64,000 bases of DNA, from assembly GCF_009296315.1 (NCBI RefSeq), contig NZ_WHLY01000002.1, positions 6,174,501-6,238,500 on the forward strand, in the 5' to 3' direction. The stretch comes from Salmonirosea aquatica (lineage in GTDB: Bacteria; Bacteroidota; Bacteroidia; Cytophagales; Spirosomataceae). This document shows, piece after piece, positions 53,235 through 63,146 of the stretch. Under the pieces are notes generated by a model. That model had not been told where the DNA came from. It saw only the letters and a list, made by a program, of their open reading frames with translations, and searched no databases. The stretch's first letter is position 1, and every line of letters begins with the position of its first letter. Position numbers and translations under genes: made by a program.

Positions 53235-54338
53235 ATGCCTTTGCTAATCCAATACCAGCCTTATCTCCTTCAGTTCAACTTTGCGGCCGGTACTTCACGG
53301 GGAGTGCTTACAGCGAAAACATCCTGGTTTGTCAGGGTTTCAGACCAGGAGCAGCCGGGCGTCATTGGATACGGTGAATGTGGGCCTCTGGCTGGACTAA
53401 GTACCGACGATCTACCTGACTTTGAAACAAAGTTAACCGAGATTTGTCAGCTATTTAATAGTCTAGAACTCGATGTGTTTCCTTTCAACCTCCCGATCAT
53501 TCTTGAGCAAGTCATTCCCCAGCAGTTTCCCTCCATCCGGTTCGGCATTGAAATGGCCCTGCTCGATTTCATGCAGGGCGGCAATCGGACGCCATTTCCC
53601 AATGCTTTTGCCCGCCACAAACAGGGTATCCCGATCAATGGGCTGGTGTGGATGGGTACGGAAGAATTCATGCAAAGTCAGATCGACGATAAAATAGCCC
53701 GGTCATTTACTACCATTAAGCTCAAAGTAGGAGCGCTCGATTTCGATCGGGAATGCCGGATTCTGGAAAATCTCCGGAGTCGGTTCTCTCCCGAAGAAAT
53801 CACCCTGCGTGTGGATGCCAACGGCGCGTTTGGGGCGGATGATGCCATGGAAAAACTGAACCGGCTGGCGGAATTTTCTTTGCATTCCATCGAACAACCC
53901 ATTGCGCCCGGACAGCCCGAACGCATGGCCGAACTCGTGGCTACTTCACCCATTCCCATTGCCCTGGACGAGGAATTGATCGGCAAAATGGACTATATGG
54001 AGAAATTTTCGCTCCTAAAATCCATCCATCCTCCTTTCATTATCCTCAAACCTACCCTTTTGGGCGGCTTCCAACAATGCCGCGAATGGATCGAAATTGC
54101 GCAAAGGCTCTCGATTGGCTGGTGGATTACGTCGGCGCTGGAGTCCAATGTGGGGCTCAATGCCATTGCACAGTTCACGGCACAATTTGATCCCACCTTA
54201 CCTCAGGGATTGGGTACCGGGCAGATTTACCAGAACAACTTCCCCTCCCCCCTGTACATGGAGCACGGCTGTCTGCACGCCGACCCGAATACCGGCTGGG
54301 ATTTATCCCCGCTCGAAAATTTGTGGCGGACTGTGTAG
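53235..54338 (+). CDS. menC: o-Succinylbenzoate synthase
   Basis: 367 aa, enolase superfamily. The capping-domain loop is YGECGPLAGLS. The catalytic pair is KLKVG (second Lys) and ILKPTLLGG, with metal ligands in RVDANGAF, HSIEQPI and ALDEEL. The length and the PLxGLS loop fit MenC rather than a dipeptide epimerase. It makes o-succinylbenzoate for menaquinone, the main respiratory quinone in this phylum. Other men genes are not in the window. It converges with hemF with a five-base gap. Confidence 0.9.
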   Translation: MPLLIQYQPYLLQFNFAAGTSRGVLTAKTSWFVRVSDQEQPGVIGYGECGPLAGLSTDDLPDFETKLTEICQLFNSLELDVFPFNLPIILEQVIPQQFPSIRFGIEMALLDFMQGGNRTPFPNAFARHKQGIPINGLVWMGTEEFMQSQIDDKIARSFTTIKLKVGALDFDRECRILENLRSRFSPEEITLRVDANGAFGADDAMEKLNRLAEFSLHSIEQPIAPGQPERMAELVATSPIPIALDEELIGKMDYMEKFSLLKSIHPPFIILKPTLLGGFQQCREWIEIAQRLSIGWWITSALESNVGLNAIAQFTAQFDPTLPQGLGTGQIYQNNFPSPLYMEHGCLHADPNTGWDLSPLENLWRTV

Positions 54339-54343
54339 CAGGT

Positions 54344-55258
54344 TCATACCCAATCGATTCCCTTCCGTAGCTGGGCAAGGGTTTGGGCTTCCGGCGAATT
54401 CTCTTCGGGAATGAAATCGTACTCCCAGCGGGCCTGCGGCGGGAGACTCATCAGGATGGATTCGGTGCGTCCGTTGGTTTCCAGTCCAAATTTGGTACCT
54501 CGATCCCACACCAGATTGAACTCCACATAGCGGCCCCGGCGCAGGTACTGCCACTGCTTTTCCTGTTGGGCGTACGACTCTTCTCGATGCTTGCGCATGA
54601 AATATGTATAGAGCGGGGCAAAGTTTTCTCCAACTTCTTTAACAAAATCGAACAACGCTTCTTTAGACAAGTTTTGGCCGTTGCCCGGTTGGTCGGGTTT
54701 GAGGTAGTCGAAAAAAATGCCCCCCACCCCGCGGGTCTCATTACGGTGCGGGATATAAAAATATTCATCCGCCCAGTTTTTGAACCGGGGATAGAAATCG
54801 GCGTGGTGTCGATCGCATACCGCTTTCAATTCCCTATGGAAACGCTTGGCATCTTCTTCCACCACATAATGCGGTGTGAGGTCGATGCCGCCGCCAAACC
54901 AGCAGGTACCATTGCTTAGTTCGAAGTACCGCACATTCATGTGGATAATAGGTACCCTGGGCGAATGCGGGTGCATGACGATCGATACGCCCGTAGCCTT
55001 AAAATGGTAATCGTCGGTAGCATTGAGCTCCATTTGTGCCCGTAGCCGGGGATGTACCTCGCCCTGCACGCTGGAAAAATTCACGCCGCCCTTCTCGATG
55101 ACATTACCACCCTGTAGGAGCCGGGTACGTCCGCCGCCGCCGGAATGATGTTCCCAGGCATCTTCTTTAAACTGGCCAAGTCCATCTTCCGCCTCCAGAG
55201 CGTGGCAGATTCTATCCTGTAGAGTTTTAAAAAACGATTCTATTTCTTCAACTTCCAT
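54344..55258 (-). CDS. hemF: Oxygen-dependent coproporphyrinogen III oxidase
   Basis: 304 aa from the ATG at 55258; a TTG at 55273 in frame is less likely. Conserved segments are GGGGRTRLLQGGNVIEKGGVNFS, HMNVRYFELSNGTCWFGGGIDLTPHYV, GGIFFDYLKP and RGRYVEFNLVWDRGTKFGLETNGRTESILMSLPP. It decarboxylates two propionates of coproporphyrinogen III using oxygen in haem synthesis. It is complete and cytoplasmic. The divergent ABC gene begins 221 bp away. Confidence 0.97.
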   Translation of the reverse strand: MEVEEIESFFKTLQDRICHALEAEDGLGQFKEDAWEHHSGGGGRTRLLQGGNVIEKGGVNFSSVQGEVHPRLRAQMELNATDDYHFKATGVSIVMHPHSPRVPIIHMNVRYFELSNGTCWFGGGIDLTPHYVVEEDAKRFHRELKAVCDRHHADFYPRFKNWADEYFYIPHRNETRGVGGIFFDYLKPDQPGNGQNLSKEALFDFVKEVGENFAPLYTYFMRKHREESYAQQEKQWQYLRRGRYVEFNLVWDRGTKFGLETNGRTESILMSLPPQARWEYDFIPEENSPEAQTLAQLRKGIDWV

Positions 55259-55479
55259 TATTGATGCTGACAATTTTTGGCCAAAAATACACGATTTCCA
55301 TCAGCGAGCACAATAATTGTAGGGTAGGTACACGCCTAGAAAGGTACCTTACCCAAAACACGACACGGTTTCAAAATGGTCTTTTTTCATCGGCAAGCCA
55401 CAACAATTCATTCCGCTATTCAGTTAATGAATGCGAGTAACGTTAATCCCCTTTTCGGTCACTACTCATTTACCCTTGC

Positions 55480-57669
55480 ATGAATTCCCAGCTTATCCAG
55501 TCCATTTGCCAACAACTGGCCTCGGCCTTTGAATCCAAAAACATCCCCCAACGCGAACAATATGATTCATTGCATCTCACGCAGTATAGTGTGCAGGATC
55601 TGCCCCTATTCATCGGAGATCTGATTACGAAGGCCCGTGACTACGACCTTACCCTCATTAGTAGCCATACCCCCGCTCCCAACTTGCCCGACCTGGCGCA
55701 AAATGCGAACAGCCCCATCTTGTATTTTGAAAAAACGTCTACCGGGGTCACCCCTGTATTGAGGGGAAAAAAGTTGGACGGCTCCACCCTGAGTATTACG
55801 TTTCAGCCTACTGGTGAGGTCCAAAACGTAGCTTCACCGATTCGTGACCCCTACCTTTGGCAAAACACCTCCCAGAAAAGCAAAAACGGACAAGCCCTGT
55901 ACATAACGGCCTTTCCAATGGAGTCGTTGGTGAGCGAAAATACGCTGGCCTCGAGGGTACCTTTGTCTCCAGTTCAGCGGTTTTTCCGGTTATTAGCCAA
56001 AGAGAAAAAAGACATAGGATATATCTACCTCTACGCAATTGTCATAGGGCTCATCAGCCTTTCACTTCCTCTTGGCATTCAGGCACTTATCAACCTCATT
56101 TCGGGAGGTATGGTGTTCAGCTCGGTCTATCTGCTGCTGTTCGTGGTCATCGGTGGAGTGCTCGTTTCGGGTATCATGCAGATCATTCAGATTACCCTTG
56201 TGGAAATCCTTCAGCAACGTATTTTCGCCAAAGCCGCTTTCGAGTTCACCTACCGGATACCGCGCGTGAAGGCCGAATCCCTGCTTGGGTACTATCCGCC
56301 CGAGTTGATGAACCGCTTCTTCGATATTCTTACCGTACAAAAATCCCTGCCAAAAATTCTGATCGATATTACCGGGGCGGTACTGCAGATTCTGCTGGGT
56401 ATTATGCTGCTGTCCTTTTACCACCCGTTTTTCATCGCTTTCGGTTTCCTTACCATCACGATCATTGTCCTCATTGTCTATTTCAACGGCCCCAAAGGCT
56501 TACAGACCAGCTTGGTGGAGTCAAAGTACAAGTACAAGGTAGCCCAATGGCTGGAAGACATTGCCCGGTCGCTCTATACTTTCAAGCTTTCGGGAACGGC
56601 AAACCTCCCCATGGAAAAAATGGACGGGCTGGTGAACAACTATTTGGTGTACCGCAAAAAGCACTTCAAGATTCTTAAAATTTTCTTCTGGAATGCCGTC
56701 GCTTTCAAAACGCTGGTGATTGGCGGAATGCTGATCCTAGGTACCTTCCTGGTGGTGGACCGACAGATATCACTAGGGCAGTTTGTGGCAACAGAAATCA
56801 TTATTGTACTATTGACCAATTCGGTAGAAAAACTCATTCAGAGCATTGACAATATATTCGACGCCCTGACGGCCGTAGAAAAACTAGGGTACGTGACGGA
56901 CATGCCGCTGGAACGTGAACAGGGGTTCCGCTTTGCGCCTGTCGATTACACCGAAGGGCTATACCTGGAAGTATCCGACCTGCACTATCACTACGAAGGT
57001 CGCAACTCCCCCGCCCTCAATGGCGTTTCGTTTTCTCTTGCACCTGGCGACTCCGTCTGCCTTACCGGTTCCAACGGTTCGGGCAAGAACACCCTGATCC
57101 GCGTACTGTCGGGGCTACTCAGGGATTACAAAGGCGGTATTACGTTCAATGGTATTTCCATGCGTGACCTCAATGTGGTAAGCTTACGTACCTACATCGA
57201 ACAGAACATCGCCGTGGACGATATTTTTGAGGGATCAATTCTGGAAAACATCACCATGGGCCGCAATCAGATCAGCCTGGCCGACCTGGAATGGGCATTA
57301 CAGTTGCTTGACCTTACGGATTATATCAGTAAGCTGCCCGATGGGCTCAGTACCACCATGCTTCCGGGAGGACGGCGGTTTTCAGAGAGTTTCATCGCCA
57401 GGGTTACGCTGGCCCGTTGCATCGTTACAAAACCCAAGATTCTGATGATCAATGATTTTCTGCATAGCCTAACGCCCAGGGAAAGGCATGTACTAACCAA
57501 AGCTCTGACCCATAAAAATAATCCCTGGTCATTGATTATGTTATCCAATGATCCCGCCGTTATGCAACAGTGTGATCGCATCCTGATTATGGATGCCGGC
57601 ACAATCGTTGCAACCGGCCCATACGATAGGGTGAAAGCGAACCCGGTTTTCGTAGCCCATTTTGAATGA
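55480..57669 (+). CDS. Type I secretion-type ABC transporter with degenerate ATPase motifs
   Basis: 729 aa. The N-terminal 165 residues are unrecognised and could be a diverged peptidase-like domain. About six membrane helices span 180-450 (IGYIYLYAIVIGLISLSLP..., LVIGGMLILGTFLVV). The nucleotide-binding domain covers 490-729. Walker A keeps Lys536 but has Asn instead of Ser/Thr (GSNGSGKNT, 530-538). The Q-loop Gln appears to be Ala578, the signature is FSESF (634-638) instead of LSGGQ, Walker B is ILMINDF (654-660) without the Asp-Glu pair, and the H-loop reads LSND (Asn690). ATP hydrolysis is therefore doubtful. It heads an operon with HlyD- and TolC-like genes, which normally form an export channel. 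Confidence 0.85.
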   Translation: MNSQLIQSICQQLASAFESKNIPQREQYDSLHLTQYSVQDLPLFIGDLITKARDYDLTLISSHTPAPNLPDLAQNANSPILYFEKTSTGVTPVLRGKKLDGSTLSITFQPTGEVQNVASPIRDPYLWQNTSQKSKNGQALYITAFPMESLVSENTLASRVPLSPVQRFFRLLAKEKKDIGYIYLYAIVIGLISLSLPLGIQALINLISGGMVFSSVYLLLFVVIGGVLVSGIMQIIQITLVEILQQRIFAKAAFEFTYRIPRVKAESLLGYYPPELMNRFFDILTVQKSLPKILIDITGAVLQILLGIMLLSFYHPFFIAFGFLTITIIVLIVYFNGPKGLQTSLVESKYKYKVAQWLEDIARSLYTFKLSGTANLPMEKMDGLVNNYLVYRKKHFKILKIFFWNAVAFKTLVIGGMLILGTFLVVDRQISLGQFVATEIIIVLLTNSVEKLIQSIDNIFDALTAVEKLGYVTDMPLEREQGFRFAPVDYTEGLYLEVSDLHYHYEGRNSPALNGVSFSLAPGDSVCLTGSNGSGKNTLIRVLSGLLRDYKGGITFNGISMRDLNVVSLRTYIEQNIAVDDIFEGSILENITMGRNQISLADLEWALQLLDLTDYISKLPDGLSTTMLPGGRRFSESFIARVTLARCIVTKPKILMINDFLHSLTPRERHVLTKALTHKNNPWSLIMLSNDPAVMQQCDRILIMDAGTIVATGPYDRVKANPVFVAHFE

Positions 57670-57732
57670 AATGTTGAATCGACTGAACTGATAGAACTTC
57701 CGGTTTTTTCAACAAAATCCTACTGAATCAAG

Positions 57733-59103
57733 ATGCTCAACATCTCCCGAAACCGAGTCAACGACGAAATGGTGGACAAGTACCAACTGCACGCATTGGG
57801 TACCTTGTCCACGCCCAAAACCGCCCGCCGGTTTGCCCGCTGGATGCAGGGGATAATCCTGATGCTGGTCGTGATCCTCTTCCTACCCTGGCAGCAGAAC
57901 ATTTCGGGCACGGGCAGCGTCACGGCGCTTTCTACCCAGGATCGGCCCCAGACTGTCCAGAACATCGTGGGAGGCCGCATCGAGGCCTGGTATGTGCAGG
58001 AAGGTGATTATGTCAAAGCCGGGGACACATTGGCCATCCTCTCCGAAACGAAAGACGAGTACATCGATCCCCAGGTACTTCCCCGGATACAGGAACAGAT
58101 TGAAGCCAAGAAACAGGGCATAACGGGTTATGAAAACAAAGTAGCCGCCCTCGGTCAGCAGTTGGTTGCCTTGGAAGATGCTCTGGGTCTGAGCCTGAAC
58201 AAAGCCCGGAATAAACTTAAACAGTCGCAGATGAAGGTAGTTAGCGATAGCACCGATTTGGTGGCGGTGAAGATTAATTACGAAATCACAAAAAACCGGC
58301 TAGGCCGCTACGAAGAGGGCTACAAATCGGGTCTTTTTTCTCTCACCGATTTAGAATCGAGGCGCTTGAAAGCTCAGGAAGAAGCAGCGAAGGTAGTTTC
58401 GCAACAAAACAAACTCGATATAGCACGCCAGGAACTCCTCAATGCCCGGATCGAACTGGGGTCATTGCAGGCCGAGTATCGGGAGAAATTGGCTAAAGCC
58501 CGTTCTGACCGTAGTTCGGCTATTTCAAGTCAGGCCGAAGCAGCGTCTGAATTATCTAAGCTGCAAAACAAATACGCCAGTGTGGCGATTCGACAGGGAA
58601 ATTATGTGGTCAGGGCGCCCCAGTCGGGCTATGTGGTGCGCGCGATGAAGGCGGGGCTCGGCGAAACCATCAAAGAAGGCGAAACCATCGCGACGCTCCA
58701 GCCAGAAAACCCCGCAATAGCCGTGGAACTCTACGTAAATCCAATGGATGTAGCCCTGGTCTCACCAGGTCGCGAGGTGAGATTGGAATTCGACGGTTGG
58801 CCCGCTTTGCAATTTGCGGGCTGGCCGGGTATTTCAGTGGGTACCTTTGGTGGAAAAGTGGCCGTCATAGACCGCATCGGGAGTGCCAACGGTAAGTTCC
58901 GCTTGCTGGTACGACCCAAACCCGGCGAGGAATGGCCTGCCGCCATCCGTCAGGGGTCAGGGGTTTATGGCTGGGTGATGCTCTCCGACGTACCCATCTG
59001 GTACGAGATCTGGCGGCAATTGAACGGTTTCCCTCCCAATCTTAACCAAAGTGAGATTGACAAAATAACGACCAAGTCTTCGGCAGATGGAAAGAAAAAA
59101 TAA
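57733..59103 (+). CDS. HlyD-family membrane fusion protein
   Basis: 456 aa. One N-terminal membrane helix (GIILMLVVILFLPWQQN) is preceded by about 40 cytoplasmic residues. A first lipoyl/biotinyl half follows (VGGRIEAWYVQEGDYVKAGDTLAIL), then a long alpha-helical hairpin of about 200 residues with coiled-coil character, the second half (VRAPQSGYVVRAMKAGLGETIKEGETIATL) and a beta-barrel end. It connects the inner-membrane transporter to a TolC-type channel. It sits 63 bp after the ABC gene, and its TAA overlaps the next ATG (TAATG). Confidence 0.93.
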   Translation: MLNISRNRVNDEMVDKYQLHALGTLSTPKTARRFARWMQGIILMLVVILFLPWQQNISGTGSVTALSTQDRPQTVQNIVGGRIEAWYVQEGDYVKAGDTLAILSETKDEYIDPQVLPRIQEQIEAKKQGITGYENKVAALGQQLVALEDALGLSLNKARNKLKQSQMKVVSDSTDLVAVKINYEITKNRLGRYEEGYKSGLFSLTDLESRRLKAQEEAAKVVSQQNKLDIARQELLNARIELGSLQAEYREKLAKARSDRSSAISSQAEAASELSKLQNKYASVAIRQGNYVVRAPQSGYVVRAMKAGLGETIKEGETIATLQPENPAIAVELYVNPMDVALVSPGREVRLEFDGWPALQFAGWPGISVGTFGGKVAVIDRIGSANGKFRLLVRPKPGEEWPAAIRQGSGVYGWVMLSDVPIWYEIWRQLNGFPPNLNQSEIDKITTKSSADGKKK

Positions 59104-60521
59104 TGAAAACGGCCAGTAAATTCATCCTCTTGTTTTTCTGGGTCCATACCGCCTGGGGCCAGGATTCCCTGGTTTTTACCTACCAGACCTATTACGAACA
59201 GATTGTGGCCCACCACCCTGTGATCAAACTCAGCGGATTGATCACGGAATCAGCCCAGCGGGAACTGCTGATCGCCAGGGGTGGCTTCGACCCCAAACTC
59301 GAAGGCTCATTTGACCGCAAAGTGTACAAGGCCAAGGAGTACTTCAACCGGGGCGATGTTTTCCTGAAAGTACCCGTTTGGCTGGGAGGGGCCGATCTCA
59401 AACTCGGCTACGACCGCAACGTAGGCGAGACTCTCAGCGACGATATCCGCACCGGACCCGAAGGCATCTCTTACATAGGCCTGACCGTCCCCATCGGGCA
59501 GGGGCTGTTCATCGACAATCGCCGGACAACGCTCCGGCAGGCCCGCCTGTTTCAGGACGTGGCCGATGCAGAGCGGGTCAAAATGATTAACAAGATTGTC
59601 CTGACCGCCGCCAAAGACTACTGGAATTGGTACTTCTCCTACCGCCAATATGCGTTGTCCGCTGAATTCTATAAATTGGCCGACACTAGGTACCGCGCCG
59701 TCCGTCAACGTACCCAGTTGGGCGAGGCCGCTGCCATCGATACCGTGGAGGCTCTTGTCACATTGCAGGACCGTCAGGTGATGCTCCAGCAGTCGGAACT
59801 GGAACTCCGCAATGCCCGGCTGCTGCTTTCCAATCACCTGTGGGGACAGGACCAACTACCCCGAGAGCTACCCGAAGCAGCCATTCCGCAAGGTACGGCT
59901 GGACGAATTATCAGTGCAGGAGAACTCGACACCCTGCTGCGCATGGCACGACAGCGCCATCCTGAACTTCTCAAATTTGAGGCCAAGAGTCAGCAGCTTC
60001 GGCTCGATGAACGACTCGGCCGCGAAATGCTGAAACCTACCGTGAATCTACAAGCTGCTACGTTGTACAAAGGTCTTTCACTGAACGGCACCGAAAGCAA
60101 TACGGGTCTGTTCAACCTGAGCAATAACTATAAATTCATGGTGGATCTCTACTTTCCCATCTTCCTAAGGAAAGAACGGGGAAAATTGCAGCAAATCCGG
60201 ATCAAGCAGATGCAAAATGAGTTAGAGCAGAAGCAGGTACAACGGGAGATAGCCAATGAAATAGCCGCTGCCTTCAATGATGTCAAAAATCTGGAAGCTC
60301 AGATTCTGACGCAAACCAGATCCCTTCAGAATCAGGAAATACTCCTCAGGCTTGAATTACAAAAATTTGAGCTGGGTGAAAGCTCGCTTTTTCTGGTTAA
60401 TAGCCGGGAATCAAAACTTAACGAATTCAAGGTCAAAATCGAGTCGCTGCGTGCCAAATACGAAAAAGCCCTGGCGGTTTTGCTATTTGCATCGGGTGTA
60501 AGTAGTTGGGATACGTTTTGA
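59103..60521 (+). CDS. TolC-family outer-membrane efflux protein
   Basis: 472 aa. The signal peptide is MKTASKFILLFFWVHTAWG. Two helical repeats typical of TolC follow, with long charged helices around 150-235 and 280-460 (REIANEIAAAFNDVKNLEAQILTQTRSLQNQE). A region near 75-125 (FNRGDVFLKVPVWLGGADLKLGY) gives barrel strands. It should form the outer-membrane channel for the ABC/HlyD complex. It overlaps the HlyD gene by one base, so it is translationally coupled. Confidence 0.92.
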   Translation: MKTASKFILLFFWVHTAWGQDSLVFTYQTYYEQIVAHHPVIKLSGLITESAQRELLIARGGFDPKLEGSFDRKVYKAKEYFNRGDVFLKVPVWLGGADLKLGYDRNVGETLSDDIRTGPEGISYIGLTVPIGQGLFIDNRRTTLRQARLFQDVADAERVKMINKIVLTAAKDYWNWYFSYRQYALSAEFYKLADTRYRAVRQRTQLGEAAAIDTVEALVTLQDRQVMLQQSELELRNARLLLSNHLWGQDQLPRELPEAAIPQGTAGRIISAGELDTLLRMARQRHPELLKFEAKSQQLRLDERLGREMLKPTVNLQAATLYKGLSLNGTESNTGLFNLSNNYKFMVDLYFPIFLRKERGKLQQIRIKQMQNELEQKQVQREIANEIAAAFNDVKNLEAQILTQTRSLQNQEILLRLELQKFELGESSLFLVNSRESKLNEFKVKIESLRAKYEKALAVLLFASGVSSWDTF

Positions 60522-60638
60522 TTGGATTGGCAGTGAAGGTACCCCTTGGGTGTCTTTTTTTTGATGAGCTTTGGTAGGGGGACTAACCCATTCCCGATTT
60601 GCCCGTATCTTCGCGCAATCCATCCTGAACGAGTACCT

Positions 60639-62978
60639 ATGTTAAGAATTCTATTGATTATTTTCGTCACCGCCACTACGGCTTTTTCCCAACCGCTCAC
60701 TTCTACCCTGCGCGGTACTGTGAAAGACTCGGATACCGGCAAACCTCTGGCTGGAGCTTCTATTCAGATCATGGGGAGCGACCAGGGTACCTTAACCGAT
60801 ACTGAAGGAAATTTCCGATTCGACCAGCTTTCGGTCGGACGTTATAATCTAAAAATAACGTACCTCGGATACGAAACAGTCGCTCTCCCTGAGCTACTGC
60901 TGGAGTCAGGCAAGGAAAAGGTAGTATTAGTCGGCCTTAGCCAGGCGGGGCGTCAGCTGGAGGAAGCCATTGTGCGCAGCACCCGCCCGATCGCCTTCAA
61001 CAGCATCCAGACCATTACGACCGAGCAGACTCTGCGGTACGCCGCAACCTACCTCGACCCCGCCCGACTGACTACCTCCTTCCCCGGCGTGGCCACCTCC
61101 AATGATCAGGCCAACGGGCTGGTGATTCGAGGGAACTCGCCCAACGGAATGCAGTGGCGGCTGGAAGGCGTCGAAATTGTGAACCCCAATCATACGTCCA
61201 ATGCCGGTACCTTCAGCGACCGCGCCACCCAAACGGGTGGGGGAGTCAATATCTTGAGTACCCAGTTGCTGTCCGATTCATATTTTCTATCAGGAGCATT
61301 CCCCGCCGAATACGGAAATGCTTTGTCGGGGGTGCTGGATATGCGTCTCCGGCAGGGTAACAACGAAAAAACCGAGTTTACCGCCCAGGCCGGACTCATT
61401 GGTTTCGACCTGGCCGCCGAAGGGCCCTTTTCCAAAAAATCAAAGGCTTCCTACCTGGTCAATTACCGCTACTCGTTCACCGGACTGCTAGCGGCATTGG
61501 GGGTGAGTTTCGGTGGTGAAGACATCAGCTACCAGGATTTGTCTTTCAATATTTCACTGCCTACCCAAAAAGGCGGAGATTTTACCGTCTTTGGCATGGG
61601 GGGTATGAGTAGTAATATATTCAAAGCCAGCCGCGACACCAGCGAATGGGTCTATCAGAAAGATGGATACGATATTGATTTTAAAAGTAAAATGGGAGCC
61701 CTCGGTATAACCCATTCAATTCAGTTAGGTGCAAAAACCGCCTTGAAAACGGTACTGGTAGCCTCTGCCTTGGAAAATTCCCGGACGGGCTACATGCATT
61801 CGATGTCCAATACCGACAACCGGTTCCTGACTGAACAGGATGCCAATACCAAAACCCGACTGTCTTTCACCACCTCCCTTAGTCACAGATTCAACGCCAG
61901 CCATTTAATTAAAGCGGGAGCTTTTCTTACTTACCAGGCGGACAGTGTAAAATCGATTATCCGGGACGAGGTTTCGGAGGGCAGACTTCAGGGCCTCATC
62001 GTGCAACCCTACCTGTCGTGGCAGTGGAAGCCTGTCCCGCGGCTTACGGCCGACATTGGCCTGCATTATCTGCATTATACCTACAATGGCACCCAATCTC
62101 TGGAACCCCGAGCAGCCCTTCGTTTCCAGGCGAATGCCATGCAGTCTTTCAGTTTCTCCTACGGTCTGCACAGTCAATTGCAGCAGCCAGCGGTTTATCT
62201 TTCGGTAATTCAAGTCGGCAAGGGCCAGGACCCTCAACCCAACCGGAAACTGGCCCCTACCCGCGCGCACCATTTCGTCGTGGGCTATCAGCGGAATTTC
62301 AGTAGTTCGGCCAATCTGAAAGTAGAGGCGTACTTGCAAAATATCTTCGATGTACCCGTTTTTGCCGGCGATCCCACACTCGTTGAGCGTCCCCTACCGA
62401 CGTTCTCGACGCTGAATCTGGTGGAAGGATTTGTGCATCTACCCCTCCAAAATTCTGGAACAGGCCGCAATTACGGGATAGAAGCCAGCTATCAGAAGTA
62501 CCTGACCCACGATTTTTATCTGCTGGTATCAGGTTCGCTCTATAACTCCACCTACGTGGCAGGGGATGGCATGCGACGAAGTACCCGCTACAACGGAAAC
62601 CATACGTTCAGCCTCACTACCGGCCGCGAGCTCAAAACGCAGAAAAACGGTAGCTGGGGTTTGAATGCAAGGATACTGTGGATGGGCGGTTTTCGTGACA
62701 CCCCCATCAACGTGGATGCCTCCCGGGAGCAGGGTACCACCGTCTATGCCCTGAAAGATGCGTTTAGTCTTAAAATGAGGGATTATTTTCGGCCTGATCT
62801 CCGTATTTATTGGAAGAAAAACCACCCGGGATATAGCCGTACCCTCGCCCTGGACATCCAGAATATCAGCGGTACCCAAAACGAAGCGTACAGTTATTAT
62901 GACATTCTGCAACGCCAGCTCGTTAAAAAGTATCAACTGGGTCTGATTCCTATTCTGAGCTACCGATGGGAGTTTTAG
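60639..62978 (+). CDS. TonB-dependent receptor with carboxypeptidase-regulatory-like domain
   Basis: 779 aa from the ATG at 60639 that starts a clean signal peptide (MLRILLIIFVTATTAFSQ); a TTG at 60546 in frame is rejected. Residues about 22-105 are a CarboxypepD_reg-like domain (LRGTVKDSDTGKPLAGASI). A plug domain follows (SIQTITTEQTLRYAATYLDPARLTTSFPGVATS, then VIRGNSPNGMQWRLEGVEI), then a 22-strand barrel ending in SYRWEF with C-terminal Phe. It is shorter than SusC-type receptors and has no SusD gene next to it, so import of a siderophore, metal or small ligand is more likely than glycans. It is 117 bp after the TolC-like gene. Confidence 0.93.
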   Translation: MLRILLIIFVTATTAFSQPLTSTLRGTVKDSDTGKPLAGASIQIMGSDQGTLTDTEGNFRFDQLSVGRYNLKITYLGYETVALPELLLESGKEKVVLVGLSQAGRQLEEAIVRSTRPIAFNSIQTITTEQTLRYAATYLDPARLTTSFPGVATSNDQANGLVIRGNSPNGMQWRLEGVEIVNPNHTSNAGTFSDRATQTGGGVNILSTQLLSDSYFLSGAFPAEYGNALSGVLDMRLRQGNNEKTEFTAQAGLIGFDLAAEGPFSKKSKASYLVNYRYSFTGLLAALGVSFGGEDISYQDLSFNISLPTQKGGDFTVFGMGGMSSNIFKASRDTSEWVYQKDGYDIDFKSKMGALGITHSIQLGAKTALKTVLVASALENSRTGYMHSMSNTDNRFLTEQDANTKTRLSFTTSLSHRFNASHLIKAGAFLTYQADSVKSIIRDEVSEGRLQGLIVQPYLSWQWKPVPRLTADIGLHYLHYTYNGTQSLEPRAALRFQANAMQSFSFSYGLHSQLQQPAVYLSVIQVGKGQDPQPNRKLAPTRAHHFVVGYQRNFSSSANLKVEAYLQNIFDVPVFAGDPTLVERPLPTFSTLNLVEGFVHLPLQNSGTGRNYGIEASYQKYLTHDFYLLVSGSLYNSTYVAGDGMRRSTRYNGNHTFSLTTGRELKTQKNGSWGLNARILWMGGFRDTPINVDASREQGTTVYALKDAFSLKMRDYFRPDLRIYWKKNHPGYSRTLALDIQNISGTQNEAYSYYDILQRQLVKKYQLGLIPILSYRWEF

Positions 62979-63146
62979 TACCCTTGAAAATTAAATTTTG
63001 TAAAGATCTATTTATTAACAACATAGAAACCTTTTTACCAACAGCCATAGGCCATCAGCCTATTCCATGAACTTTTCCTGGATGAATTTTGTAAGACTTA
63101 TCTGGAAGTGAGTATTCCTCCTCACTTCTCGTTCCAAATAATCTTG

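Noticed and set aside
60541-60568. Possible terminator between the TolC-like gene and the receptor gene
   Set aside because: ACCC-CTT-GGGT gives only a 4-bp stem before a T run; too weak to call, so read-through to the receptor is left open.
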